Origin: Apiotrichum sp. Y4204
Lineage: Eukaryota; Basidiomycota; Tremellomycetes; Trichosporonales; Trichosporonaceae
Reading direction: 5' to 3'
Assembly (NCBI GenBank): GCA_025531455.1
Contig: JAMYHL010000036.1
Location: 62,001-126,000, forward strand
DNA: 64,000 nt
Under the pieces are notes generated by a model. It ran no database searches. It saw only the letters and a list, made by a program, of their open reading frames with translations, and was not told the origin of the DNA. The position numbers were made by a program, and so were the translations under genes. This document shows positions 9,284-20,493 of the stretch, piece by piece (position 1 is the stretch's first letter; each line of letters begins with the position of its first letter).

Positions 9284-12200
9284 CTACACGCCGAGGAGCA
9301 CGCCAACCGCCCAGCCATACACAGGAAGCACGAGGTTATCGTTCTGCGCGCTAACGGCCTCCATGAGGGTCACGAGCACTGTCGTGACCGTGAACGCAAC
9401 GAGCGAAAAGCTATCCACTGCACCGAAAAGCCACATTGCACTCGCGGCAGCGACGACCGATACGGTAAAGCCTGCGCTGCCCTCGACGGTCTTGCCGCTC
9501 GCGGGGGACCAGCGCACGTAGCCCACCCTCCGTCCGACGATCGAGGCTATGGCGTCGCCTATCCCCAGGGAGAGGACGCCGAAGAAAGCCATGATTTCTG
9601 ATGGGCTGCGGTCAGCTTGGTGCGGCAATCCAGACTCACCCCTCGAACCAGAGCGGCGTCGCGCACCCGCTTAAGAGGTAGAAATGCGAGAGGATGGCGG
9701 TGCCCGAGTCCTTGTGATCGATAAACTCGTTGAGGAAAAGGTGCACGCTCGCGCCCAGCGGCCACAGCGCAAAGTAGCGCACATACTCGGCAAAGGTGAA
9801 GGCCGCAAAGGCGACAGAGAAGGACAGGTGCGTAAAAGCCGGATCAAATGTCATGCCGGGTATGAACATTGCGACAGCCAGCGCGTGGAAGGACTTGCGG
9901 CGCGCGTTCACCGACAGGGTCGGCATGCGCTGGTCGGCGGCGTCCATCATCTGCGTGGCGACCGCGGAAATACCGTCGTGGGCTGGTCCGGATGCGGTCG
10001 GGGGCGGAACAGTGCTTACTGAGCTGCTCGTGCTCGTGCTTCCCTCGCGCTCGCCACGCCCGGGAACGCGATACCGTCGATGCCGCCGGGCACGGGAGAG
10101 CTGCCGTTGCCAAGCAGCAACAGAGAAGAGCGCGAGACCGCCCCAGTACGAGATGAGCGCTGGACGCGTCCACGCGTGCCGTCCCTCGAGGAGGAACCGG
10201 AGGACCCAGAACCATGGATCGCGCCAGCCGAGGCACCAGCGCGCCCATGTTCCGACCACACCGACGACTACGAGGAGTGCGCCGGCGTAGAAGGCAAGTG
10301 CCAGCAAGCGGCGATGAACTGGCTTCTCGTGTGGGAACCGTAGCTTGTGTACCGGACGCTGTGCAAGGTGCCGTGAGAGATACAGTAGGGGTGAGAGAAG
10401 AATGCCTGTCAGGAGGGAGCCTGGGATTAGGGCAAGCTGGAAGATTAGGAGGGGTGTCGGCAAGCGATACGTTTTGATGTAGGGGGTAGTGATGAGCGGG
10501 ATCTGTCGTCAGTATCAGGACCACCGGTCTTCCCCACCTTCATACGAGTCATGTTGACGGTCTCCATGAAGAGCGCAGTCGCCGCGTGTGACACGATACC
10601 AAGCTCGCCGAGTGTGAACCCCCGCCGTGCGAGGCGAACACAGACGTAGAGACAAAACTGGTAAAAGAGGGTGGCAATGATGATATCCGAGTGCGACATG
10701 TCTGATGTCAGAACTGTGGGTTCCTCCCGCACTCACCGCTCCACACGCCATAGTCGATGTATGCGGTTGCAATTTTGACAACAACACAACAGGCGGTAAC
10801 AAAGAAGGCAAACCCAATGACACTGAGGTTCCGCCGGCCCTCGCCACGGCGCAGCCAAAACGTCCCGGGCAAAGTACGATGTTCGCCCTCGTGCTCGGAC
10901 ACCGAGCCGCCAGACGTGCCAGGCAGCGGGGTGTGAACAGGAGGTGGGGAAGCTGCGCGGACGAGCTTGACCTCGTGGCGAACCGACCATGTGAGCTGTA
11001 CGAGGAGGACAAAGGAAAGAAGGGTGAAGAGCTGCACGAGGTTGCGACGCGAGATGGCGAGCGCGGAGAGCGCGCGAATCGCGTCGGTCACGCCGTGGGG
11101 GATGTTCTCGGACACACGCCGGATTGGCGTTGTGGGGATGACTAGCGGCGGCTCGATGTACCATCCTGGAAGCGTTGCTGTGTCTGGTTCTGCGACAAGT
11201 CGCTTGAGCGCCCCATTCAGCAAAGCCGCAGCAGTGAGCGGGCAAAGGAGAAGGGCAAACAGGGCTCCGTCGTCAATGCAGTCGCTGCTGTCAGGTGATG
11301 TCCAGGCACCTTTACCTACCGGTATTCCCTCTCCTCAGTTCCCCAAATGCACCCTCGGCCGCCGACACCTGTAACAGCATCCTCGTCGTGGGCGAGGGAT
11401 ATGATGGTGGGGCGCGGAGAGCCAGTCCTGTTCGACCCGCGGCGCCTGTCGCGAGAGTTGAGCGGCGGCCAGAAGCTCGGCGATCCCCGGCGCCCCTGCG
11501 GCACGGCCGTTGGTGACGACGGCGTCGGAACGACCTGGCGCACGCGGAGCGCAATGTACGCTATACTCAAAATGAGAAGTGTGGACAATTCTGGTGTCAG
11601 CTACGGCGAGAAAACAGTAGCTTACCGCCGACGAGGGCCCATTCATTCCAGCCGTATCCGAGCTGGAAGATACCGACCACCACAGCGCCGAGCAGCAAAA
11701 AGTCCTCGCAGCGCTTGCGCGTGAGAATAAACGACAGCGGGCCGAGGTTACACCTCCACGGGAGGAGGGTGAGTCTAGCAGGGAGGGGGTGACTGGTGAC
11801 ATCGGGCGGGAGGCGTTTCTGCGCTGTCCGTGCGCCCGGGGGAGGGGGCGTATGTGAATGGCCGTGAACGTGCGTGTGGGGATGATCGGGCCCTTCTCCC
11901 GAGTGCTGGGCGTCGGGCGGCGGGCGGCGGCGCAGCTCCACCTCCGTATCGTCTCCGTTGACGAACACGTAGCCGTCGCGGTCGCCGCGGTCGTCGAACC
12001 CGCTCAGGCCGACCTGGCTGCTCTCGTCGGCGGGATACTCGTTCTGCCGGCTCGATCGTGGCGGCGCGCCGGTGCCCGTCGACATCCGCCGGCTCGACAT
12101 GCCCGCGATGCCTGTCGCCGAGGACGGGCGGGATAGCGTGCGTTTCCGCTCGCGCTTAAGTGCGGCCGCGACGAGCGCGCCGCCTTCCCGCCCAAGACTC

Positions 12201-12382
12201 CCGCCGCTGCCAGTCTGGTCCTCCTCAATGGCCGCACCTAGGCCCGAGGGGAAGAGGCGCGATGTCGGTGAGCGCGGGGAGTGCGGCGGGCTCGGACTCG
12301 GCGACGACGAGGAGCGCGACACCGACCGCCGCTTGTGGTGGTTGCTTGAGCCGCGGCGCGGCTTGCGGGTGGAGGTCGACAT
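9284..12382 (-). CDS. SEC59: Dolichol kinase with a long N-terminal extension
   Basis: Six exons (12382-11626, 11590-11320, 11287-10737, 10701-10538, 10502-9640, 9605-9284) give 975 residues. The enzyme phosphorylates dolichol with CTP in the ER membrane, supplying dolichyl phosphate for N-glycosylation, O-mannosylation and GPI anchors. The C-terminal part carries the family signature GVLSLGIGDAIASIVGRR followed by SGKTVEGSAGF, and earlier NARRKSFHALAVAMFIPG. Several hydrophobic segments run through exons 2-6. All five introns are 32-35 nt. The protein is nearly twice the length of the yeast enzyme (519 aa). The first 200 residues are Ser/Pro/Arg-rich and unlike the catalytic family. ALG13, in the same pathway, lies 19 kb away. 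Confidence in family and splice phases is high; the N-terminal start is less certain. Confidence 0.88.
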
Positions 12383-13247
12383 GGTGGATGGGAGAGTGGA
12401 GGAGAGGGGGTGGTGAGGGGGCCGCGCCGGAGCGGGTGATTAGAGGATACGGTGGGAAGTCGGCAAGAGCAATGGTGATGTGTGAGATGATTAGTTGTAA
12501 TGTTGATGAACGCGACGTGACCGAGAGCTGCTACGACATGACATCGAGGCACCGACGTGCCAGTGAGGTCAGTGATCAGTGAGGTCAATGAGGGTCTCGG
12601 TTGTCGACGTCGACGTCGACCGAGCTGGATTGACCGGCATTGTGCGGCTGCCAGAGTGGCGCAGCGCCAAAAAAGCCGGCGGCCGGACGCGCCTGGCGCG
12701 ATGGAAATGACGTAAATACATCCCCTGGCCCTTGGTCCCCTGGTTCCCGGCATCTCACACGATATTTATACATTTCCGCGTCCACACGAGTGGGCTGTAC
12801 GGGTTCTTGGCATGCATCAACGCTAGACCTAATTGTCAGAGTCATCCATGTAGAAGCATCTCGAGCTTGCTGATCTACTGACGACACTTTTCTGATTGAC
12901 GGCAGTGCTTGCTCGCTGTCGAGAAAGCGGTCTTGGACATCGGCTTGGCCACGGTCAACATCTCCGACAGGACAAGAGTTCGACAACAACACTCGGACCT
13001 GCCACTACGGCCGACTGGTGACCGCGGTACCGCGGTCGGATAGCTGACAACTGCAGATAGGATGCTACATGGCACTTTCCACAGCTCGGCAATTAAAATG
13101 CAGTGTGGAGCTTATCAGCAAGGACTGTCAGGACGAAGCGTGGTTACAGTCCTCCGCACGACGCATCCACCACAACCGCTGGGACTGCCATTTGTGAATT
13201 GGGATCAAGTACATATGCACACTGCCGACATGCTACACTTCTCTGCT
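12383..13247. other. Intergenic between SEC59 start and rhomboid 3' end
   Basis: No gene is visible. A perfect threefold hexamer (GTCGAC)3 lies at 12603-12620. An AT-rich ATATTTATAC element is at about 12763. The part nearest 12382 probably holds the SEC59 promoter. Confidence 0.45.
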
Positions 13248-14463
13248 CTACCACGGCCGCGGGCGCCAGATACCCCTGCGGACCAGCATCGCCGCGGCGA
13301 GACCCGAGAGGATACCACCGACATGGCCCGCCGAGTCGGTCATGGATCCGCGGCGTACGAAGGTTCCGTACAGGTCCCACTGGTGTGTTAGCGTCGTGCA
13401 AGCTCAATGACCGAGAAGTAGCTTACCGTGAAGATACCGCTGATGAGAAGCCATGCGGGCATAGGGACAACGAAGAAGAAAAGGAACTTCTGAGTCGGGA
13501 AGAGACCGGCGAAGAACGAGAGAGTACCGTAGATTGCGCCAGATGCACCGTCCGATCCGATGGCGCGGTTGTTCGGGCGGTTAGCCTGCGCCATGAGCGA
13601 GGTGATTCCCGAGATGAGGCCGCTGCCAAGGTAGAGGCCGAGGAAGCCGGCAGTGCCGATGACGCTGATGTCAGAGGCGTGCTCATGAGTAATTTCATCG
13701 CTCCGACTCACCTGGCGACGGTGGGACCGACAAAGTAAAGACCAAGACAGTTCATAAAGACGTGCGCCGTGTCCATGTGGGAGAACGCCGAGGTGATCAG
13801 GGTCCATCTGTAGCATGAGCAATCCTGAGAGCTCCACTCGCGTGATTGCATTTTCAACTCACACTCGGCCCTCGCGGAGGTTGTACATGCTGTTGATAAA
13901 GTTCTTGTACATCCAGTTGTAGGTCGACGGGTCGCGGAAGCGTTTCTGCATGTCAGCTCAATCGGAAAGACTTAGCTCACATAGTTGTTGATGGCATACT
14001 GCCACACGAGGAAGATAGCGACGTTGACACCGAGGATCATGTAGACGATACGGTTGGGATCGATTGCGTTGAGGCGCTGGCGGATACGCTCCGCATAGCC
14101 CATTTTGGGCGGCGGCGGCGGCGGCTGCCACCCTTGACCTCCGCGACCGTAGTACTGCGCCCGTGCGGCATGCGAGCGCGATGTGCTGAATGCGCGGCGG
14201 AAGAACGACCCAGTGAACGAAGATGGCGACCATGCCGGGCCTGCCGCGCGCCCGGCTACAAGTCGGGAGGAGGAGAGCGCCCCGGAGAGGAACTGCATCT
14301 TGGGCGTGGAGGACGTGAAGAAGGTCTGCGGGGCGAGGCTCGCGGAGGGCATGGAAATCGGCGCCGTTGGCGGACGGACGGCGGCGCTGAACTGCCGCAC
14401 GAGGGCGCGTGGCGTCGGCTGCGCCAGCCGCGTCGCGAGGCCGGGAAAGAGTCGTAGTGACAT
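13248..14463 (-). CDS. PCP1: Mitochondrial rhomboid intramembrane protease
   Basis: Five exons (14463-13981, 13945-13863, 13807-13712, 13664-13427, 13379-13248) give 343 residues. This is the inner-membrane serine protease of the Pcp1/PARL group, which cleaves substrates such as the Mgm1/OPA1 dynamin and cytochrome c peroxidase. The N-terminus is Arg/Ser/Ala-rich without acidic residues, as in a mitochondrial presequence. The catalytic serine is S262 in GSDGASGAIYG and the catalytic histidine is H319 in DSAGHVGG. The family block WTLITSAFSHMDTAHVFMN precedes them. Introns are 35, 55, 47 and 47 nt. The gene is divergent from ENP2, with 410 bases between the two starts. A proline run (PPPPPPK) precedes the first membrane segment. 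Confidence 0.93.
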
Positions 14464-14873
14464 GGCCGAGGACGCGAGTTTCTAGTCGGAGATGTCAAGA
14501 AGAGTTAGAGAATGTTGAGTGATAGAAGGCCGTCGAAGTTGCAAGAGGTGGAGTCGAGCTCGACGCGCATGCTGCCGCTGCTGCCAAACGCCCGAATGCA
14601 ATGTGGTTTCAGCGCCGAAATCCCATGCTCCCACCGTGGGAATCTGTAATGAGATGACGGCGCAATGAGGCGCGGAGCCCCAATGTGCCACGTGAGATCA
14701 GGAGATTAGAATCAGATCCCGTTGTCGGTCTTCGCCACCACAAGAATTTCTGGTCCACACATCTGTGGTCGATCGAGGACCACTACAGAGTCACATTTCT
14801 GCGTCTCGGTATCGCGACCTCTACAACAACCCTCTTCCCAACCCAAAAGACATCGTACGGCACACTGGCCACG
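14464..14873. promoter_or_regulatory. Shared divergent promoter region of PCP1 and ENP2
   Basis: 410 bases separate the two starts and no gene is seen. No specific element could be assigned. Confidence 0.45.
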
Positions 14874-17376
14874 ATGCCCGTGCCAACCACCTTTCCGAAG
14901 ATCTACACGGTCAACGGCCCGTCGTCGACGCAGTCGACGGTGCTGCCGCAGTGGCTGACGATCAAATCGCGCGCCAAGCGTGTCGAGGGGACAAACGCGA
15001 AGAAGCGGACCAAGACGCAGCACCAGCTCGGACAGCTCGAGCTCATACAGGACTTCAATTTCCCCATCTCCGCCATTAAGATCAAGACGACCGAGGATGG
15101 CCTGCATGCGATCGGCACGGGAACGTACAAGCCCATGATGAAGGTGTGGGATCTCGAGCAGCTTACAGAAAAGTTTCAGCGCACGACGGATGCTGAGAAC
15201 GTCGACTTTTGCATGCTCTCCAACGACTGGACAAAAAGCATTCATCTCCAGCGCGACCGCTCGCTCCAGCTCCACACCCAGGGCGGTCTGCACCACACCA
15301 TCCGCCTCCCAACGTACGGCCGCGCGCTGGGGTACCACTCGCCGTCGACCGATGCTCTCGTCGCATGTACCGGCACCGAGGTGTTCCGCTTTAATCTCGA
15401 GGAGGGACGATACATGACGCCGCTGGAAGTCGCGCGCGGATGGGGCAACGGTATGGAGTCGGAGGTGGAGGGCGTCAACTGCCTTGATGTCAACCGGCGG
15501 CACGGGCTGTGGAGCTTTGGTCTCGACGGAGCAGGGGGTGTCATCGAGTTCTGGGACCCGCGGTCGCGGACAGCATTGACGCGCCTCACACTCCCGACCT
15601 CGTCTCTTCTTCCCGTCCAGCCGATGGAGGACTCGATATTCGCCACGCGTCAGAAGCTCTCCATCACCTCCCTCAAGTCCCATCCTACCGATGGACTGTC
15701 CCTCGCTGTCGGTACGTCCTCCGGCCACACTCTCCTGTACGACATCCGTTCTCCGACCCCTTTCGCGGTCAAGGACCAGGGTTACGGCGAGCCTGTGCGC
15801 TGCATTGACTGGCTGCGCGGCGGCGGCCAGTATGAGGACTCGGGTCGCGTCGTGAGCGCCGACTCGAAGGTCATCAAGGTGTGGGACAAGAACAACGTGA
15901 GTTTGATAGAGGAGTTTAATAGAAGATGCAGGGAGCTGACGAAAGCCCGCGACCAACCACCTCTCGCTGCACCCGCCAAACCCGCTCGTGGACCTGCACC
16001 CCGTCCCCGAGTCAGGTCTCATGTTTGTGGCATGCGATGCTTCGCCGCTATCCACCTACTACATTCCCGAGTTTGGCCCTGCACCGCGCTGGGCATCGTA
16101 CCTGGACTCCGTCACGGAGCGGATGGCCGAGGACTCGTCAGGCGCCGGCAAGGGTGCATACACCGACTACAAGTTTGTGGACCGCACCGAGCTCGAGACC
16201 CTCGGCCTCACGCACCTGGTCGGCACACCCGCACTCAAGCCGTACATGCACGGTTTCTTCCTCAAGCTCAAGCTGTACCAGACTGCGCGCCTCATCGCCA
16301 ACCCCCAGTCGTATGCCGAGCACCGCGAGAAGGTCGTCTCGGAGCGCCTGGCCGCCAAGTCCGAGAGCCGTATCCGCGCCAAGCGGCAGCAGGTCAAGGT
16401 CAACAAGGGCCTGGCGGAGCGTCTGCGGAAGGAGGCGGAGCGCGAGGAGGCACTCGAGAAGCGCAAGGAGGAGCGGCGGAAGCGCAAGGCCGAAGAGGTC
16501 GGCGAGGAGGAGGAAGAGGAAGAGGAGGAGGTCGAGGGGGAGAAGAAGACCAAGGTGTCCAAGGCGTCGCTTCTCTCCGACCCGCGTTTCGCAGAGATGT
16601 TCAACAACCCCGACTTCGAGATCAACGAGGAAACGGACACGTTTGCGCGCCTCAACCCTGCGACCTCGAGCCAGACGGCCAACGGGCGTATGCGCACGGC
16701 CGTCGAGGAGGAGGAGGACGACAGCGACAAGTCGAGTTCGGATGGCTTCTCAGAGGACGAAGAGAGCGAGCAGGAGGAGCCGAGCGAAGCGAGCGAGGAC
16801 GAGGAAGAATCCGAGGACGACGAGCCCGAGGATTCTGCCTCGGGTGGCGAGGAGAGCGACGACGGGGGTGAGTTTACCGCTTTTCTACGACAACTGACAC
16901 CAGATGTCATGCAGTACGACGCATCAAAACTCCCTGCCGGTCGGGGACGCACCTTCCCGACATCGTCTGGCTCGCGGCCGCGCCTCGTGGTCGGCGGGCA
17001 GGGTGGGCCGTCGCGCGCCGAGACCTTTGGGCAGCGGTTGCACTCGTCGACAGCGGCCAGGGCGAAGGCGGCTGCTGCCGCCGCTGCCAAGCCGGACGGT
17101 GTGCTCGCGATGCGCAAGGCGGGCGACGGCGGTATGGAGATGTCGTACATCCCTCGCGCGACAGGCCGGGGAGAGGACGCGCTCGGCGCGGACGCCGAGG
17201 ACGAGTACTCTGGCGGGTCGTACCGGCACAAAAAGGACAAGGTGGAGCGCTTTGGTGCGGGGCTCGAGAAGGGCGGCAACGAGGAGGACGAGCTCGAGGG
17301 CGAGGGGCGCGACGGGCGTACCAGGCGGAGACACCCGGGGCGCAGCGCGAGCAAGAATGTCTTCCGGCGGAGGTAG
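14874..17376 (+). CDS. ENP2: Ribosome biogenesis protein ENP2/NOL10
   Basis: Exons 14874-15896, 15946-16867 and 16904-17376 give 805 residues. ENP2 is a nucleolar WD-repeat protein of the SSU processome, needed for 18S rRNA maturation. The N-terminus IYTVNGPSS, the WD segments (GTYKPMMKVWDLE, IEFWDPRSR, VVSADSKVIKVWDKNN) and the conserved block TYYIPEFGPAPRWASYLDS fit the family. A Lys/Glu coiled-coil region and the signature LLSDPRFAEMFNNPDFEIN follow. The C-terminus is acidic with a basic tail. The first acceptor is GAAAG rather than CAG. The second intron is only 36 nt and a multiple of three with no stop, so its retention would insert 12 residues without a frameshift. Confidence 0.93.
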
Positions 17377-17487
17377 AGATCCATACGGCGCTAGTGCGAT
17401 GTACTTTAGATGCACTGACGGTGGATATCATGGCACTTATATACAACGAATCTACATGGGCCATATAGAAATGGGCGGAAATCTCAT

Positions 17488-18489
17488 CTAGGTGTGGCGG
17501 CGGGGCATGCGGCGGAGGACCCGCTTGGGCGTCTCGGGCTTCTCCTTCTCGGCACTCATCTCCATCCTGAGTTCCCTCTCACGTTCAAGCCGCTCCTGGA
17601 AGCGCTGCACCGCGCCATCCTGCTCCGCCCACGCGGCCATGACCCCGCGGAACACCCACCCGACGAGGAGCGCGTCAAACGCGAGATCGACGGCCGCCAT
17701 CCACGCGTCGCGCGCCGCGAGCTCGGGGACAACGGGGAGGACGAGGTGCTCGCGTACCCTGTCGCCGAGGGTTATGGCCGCCGAGAAGAGGAGGAGGGAA
17801 AAGAAGCGGGGGCTGAGGCTGAATGTCAGAGAAGAATAAAAAGATCTAAAATAAAATAAATAAATAAATAAAACCGAGTCACTTACTCTTCTGCACGCGG
17901 GGTAGTGTGCGCGATCCGCACACGTTCACAGAGCACAAGCACCCAGAGTGCGGCGAAGAAGCATTCGACTGGCGGGTTAGGCTGCTTCAGTATGTTACCC
18001 ACCATGACCGCGACTGAAGACCTGATTGATGAGAGGGATATGGGCGGTGTGGCTAATACCAGACTTGGCAGGACTCTCTTCCGGGACAGCTCCTTTACGG
18101 GCCTTGCGCGGGCTCTTCGTCATTTCTCGCGCAAGAGCCTGGCGCGTTCGTTCTGCACGGGTGATCGCGGCGCGCCCGGCGGGGATGGCCGAGTCTGCGA
18201 CCCACTCCTCGATAAGCGTGCGGGGCGGGGAGGGGGGAGAGGGCTGGAGCCGGGAAGAGGGGGGCCAGATGGCTTTGAAGATGGAGAAGAAGGAGTCGAG
18301 GATGCGAACAGGGAGGAGGGAGACCAGATATGTCCCTGCCGTGAGGGGCACGGAGAGGAAGCCGAGGGCGCGGTTCGTCTCCGGCAGAGGGTCATCTACT
18401 ACCTCGAAGAACGGCTCCCACCACGCTGTCGGGGCGTCCATGGCCGGAAAGGTTGTGCTGAGTGGGCTGAGAGGGCAGGCGTAGCGCAT
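17488..18489 (-). CDS. Predicted membrane protein, unassigned
   Basis: Three exons (18489-18060, 18013-17887, 17818-17488) give 295 residues. I do not recognise the family. Hydrophobic segments suited to membrane spanning are near residues 43-62 (LGFLSVPLTAGTYLVSLLP), 162-176 (FFAALWVLVL) and 190-203 (FFSLLLFSAAITL), with another around DLAFDALLVGWVFRGVM. A basic, Ser/Lys-rich stretch separates the first from the rest, and the C-terminus is a charged helix. The second intron (68 nt) contains a TTTA microsatellite. The exon 1 donor GTATTA and the acceptor TCTTCAG were chosen because only this pair keeps both neighbouring frames open. A second ATG at 18441 is an alternative start. The gene is convergent with ENP2, 111 bases apart. 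Confidence 0.6.
17846..17873. repeat. (TAAA)n microsatellite
   Basis: An AT-rich run of TAAA units lies inside the 68-nt intron of the minus-strand membrane-protein gene. It is the most AT-rich stretch in this part of the window. Confidence 0.8.
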
Positions 18490-19473
18490 CGTGAGCGGGT
18501 TAGAGATTTAAGACAGTAGCCCACTTGTGAGGGAAGGTGAGAAATATTAGTGACTGCTAGATGTTCATGTACGCGTGTGAGGGTTCGCGTTCACCATCAC
18601 CACGGCCGCCTGGCGGTGGCGAGCACGAGGCTCATGTCAGTGGCGGTTTGGTGTCACTGAGGCGCGAGAGAATGTCTGCTGGTGTGAACATCCGAGTGGC
18701 AGACAAGGCAACAAAAAGGACTCGACAAGTGGGTCTCAGTCAGTCTCGCACTCGCACCGTCACCGATCTCGTCGGGACGCAACTCGGCAGAGCTCAGAAG
18801 ATTATTGTACTCGAGACACACGGGTTTCACGTTTCTTTTCGTTGCTGCACAACAGAGAGATCACAAGTGAGAGTGACACTGCACAGCAGTTGCAGTAACA
18901 ATGAACAGATGCCCTCCAGGACGGACGACACTGCGTACTTCCCTGCCTTTGGCAGTTGTCGCTGTTCCGTTTCTTTTCAACAATCAACGGGCGCCTTCCC
19001 CTTCTTTCCCCCCATGACCTGTGCAGAAAGGCACATTGCATCACCAGGGGCCGGAGGAGGCACTCGCCGTCGGCGGCAGCGCGGCGATCATTGGCTGTCC
19101 GCATCTCCGTGTCCGAACTACCTGTGCCTGGTGGCCTGCATGGCCTGGCAGGTGATCATGTGACGTTTGCGGTGTACGTCGTGCTTGCCATGTCCGCCGG
19201 AGGTGGCATCCGTCTCCATCCTGTCGGCGAGCGTACGCCGTGTGCGGAGGAGCGACATGCAAAGGCACTGCACTGTCCAGCTCGCTTGCATCATGCATCG
19301 ACGCCAGTTCACATGACCTACCGAGTAAACTTTGGGTTTCTTGATGCAGTTCCTGTGTTCCTCTGTGGCGATGCTACGCCAAGACCACCTACAGCACTCG
19401 ACCATGCATTCTATATAAGACCAGAGGCGGCAAGGCCTCGACGGAAGCCAGCAACATCAGCAAAGCACCCAAC
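18490..19473. promoter_or_regulatory. Intergenic region with a TATA box for the 215-aa gene
   Basis: 984 bases between two divergent starts without a visible gene. A strong TATA-type element sits at 19411-19420, about 55 bases before the ATG at 19474; it is listed separately. The rest shows no clear repeat or motif. Confidence 0.5.
19411..19420 (+). promoter_or_regulatory. TATA box CTATATAAGA
   Basis: CTATATAAGA is a consensus TATA element located 54 bases before the ATG at 19474. Strong TATA boxes are otherwise rare in this window, so this gene may be inducible rather than constitutive. Confidence 0.6.
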
Positions 19474-20121
19474 ATGCTCTCTCGCACCACAACCTCAACC
19501 TCGAGCTCGGGGACTGGCCGCCCGCCATCTCCCTCCTCTTTCGCCTCGAGCACGACCGCATGCCCAACCATCACCCGGGCCGACTCCATCGCCTCATCCA
19601 TCACGCTGGGACCGACGTCCTCGGGCCTCCTCCCGCGGCAGAGCTTCTCGCTCCTCCGCCGCCCGCCAAACCCCGCCCAGACCGCCGAGCGCCTCATGCA
19701 TATCGGCTACGCGCCCCACATCGCCAGGCAGGCGGCCGAAACGCACGCCGACCCGCGCCGCGCGTCCCAGATCGCATTCCACCTCGCCCACACTGAGGCC
19801 GGGGAGAGGTGCCACACCTGCCGCGTGTGCGCCGACGAGTCGCGCGCGCGCTGGGAAGAGGACGACCGCGACCCGCTCGCTGAGAAAAAGTGGAAGGAGC
19901 GCGGAAAGAACACGGACGCGTGGATAAAGACGACACGCAAACACATGGCTGCTGTCGACAAGCAGCGCAAAGCGCAGGGCCTCAAGGGTTATTACAAGGA
20001 CAGCGACTCGTCCGTGTCCCATCTCGCCCCTGCGCACCCTGGTCCGGCCTACGCGCGCCCGCAGATCACCAACTGGATGGGCAGCGTTGCCGGGCTGACT
20101 GTCGGCCTCGGCGGAGTGTAA
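19474..20121 (+). CDS. 215-aa protein with UBA-like segment and CX2CX2C motif
   Basis: A single exon; I do not recognise the family. Residues 1-65 are Ser/Thr/Pro-rich and disordered. Residues about 70-105 (AERLMHIGYAPHIARQAAE and on) are helical with a GY turn and resemble a UBA-type three-helix bundle, but this is only a visual likeness. C113, C116 and C119 form a CX2CX2C motif that could bind a metal. A charged helical stretch follows, and the end is a Gly/Val-rich hydrophobic tail (GSVAGLTVGLGGV). A TATA box lies 54 bases upstream of the ATG. The gene is convergent with the micropeptide gene, 205 bases away. Confidence 0.6.
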   Translation: MLSRTTTSTSSSGTGRPPSPSSFASSTTACPTITRADSIASSITLGPTSSGLLPRQSFSLLRRPPNPAQTAERLMHIGYAPHIARQAAETHADPRRASQIAFHLAHTEAGERCHTCRVCADESRARWEEDDRDPLAEKKWKERGKNTDAWIKTTRKHMAAVDKQRKAQGLKGYYKDSDSSVSHLAPAHPGPAYARPQITNWMGSVAGLTVGLGGV

Positions 20122-20326
20122 TGTGTTGAAGGACGGCACTCCGTCAGACATCGATATGTCCAGGTCGCCATCAGCTTGGTGTTTTCCCCCACACCCCACC
20201 ATTCCACCCCAACGCAGGGGGTGTTATTACTGTACATTTCCAACCTACAACGTCCCTGAACCGCCGAAATCAACAACGTATATCAACAAGAACGAAACCA
20301 AAGCCGGCGGAGCCAGGAGCGACGGC

Positions 20327-20493
20327 TCACGCGCGCGCGAGTATCCACGCCCCAGCAACTAGGAATACCGCCGCAAAGAGGGCGAGCGTCGCCGCTGTCA
20401 TTAGTATTGTATACCTGTAATGTAAACTGTAGATCTCTTACCGCTGTTGAGCTCGGCCGTGTCGGTTGAGTAGTCTGGAAAGTAGCGGACCAT
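20327..20493 (-). CDS. 39-residue single-pass membrane micropeptide, two exons
   Basis: Exon 1 (20493-20442) encodes MVRYFPDYSTDTAELNS plus one base. A 47-nt intron (donor GTAAGA, branch ACTAAT, acceptor GACAG) follows. Exon 2 (20394-20327) completes an alanine codon and reads ATLALFAAVFLVAGAWILARA before TGA. The product is a polar N-terminus with one 18-20-residue hydrophobic helix ending in a basic residue, the layout of a tail-anchored or small organelle-membrane subunit. It is too short for ordinary ORF scans and the split makes it easy to miss. No known small subunit (Ost4, Tom5/6/7, ATP-synthase subunits) matches by eye. Support is the coherent splice phase and the clean transmembrane segment; expression is unproven. 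Confidence 0.55.

Noticed and set aside
9636..12382. Several separate minus-strand ORFs read as independent membrane proteins
   Set aside because: Phase-consistent 32-35-nt introns join them into one dolichol kinase with the family signature at its end.
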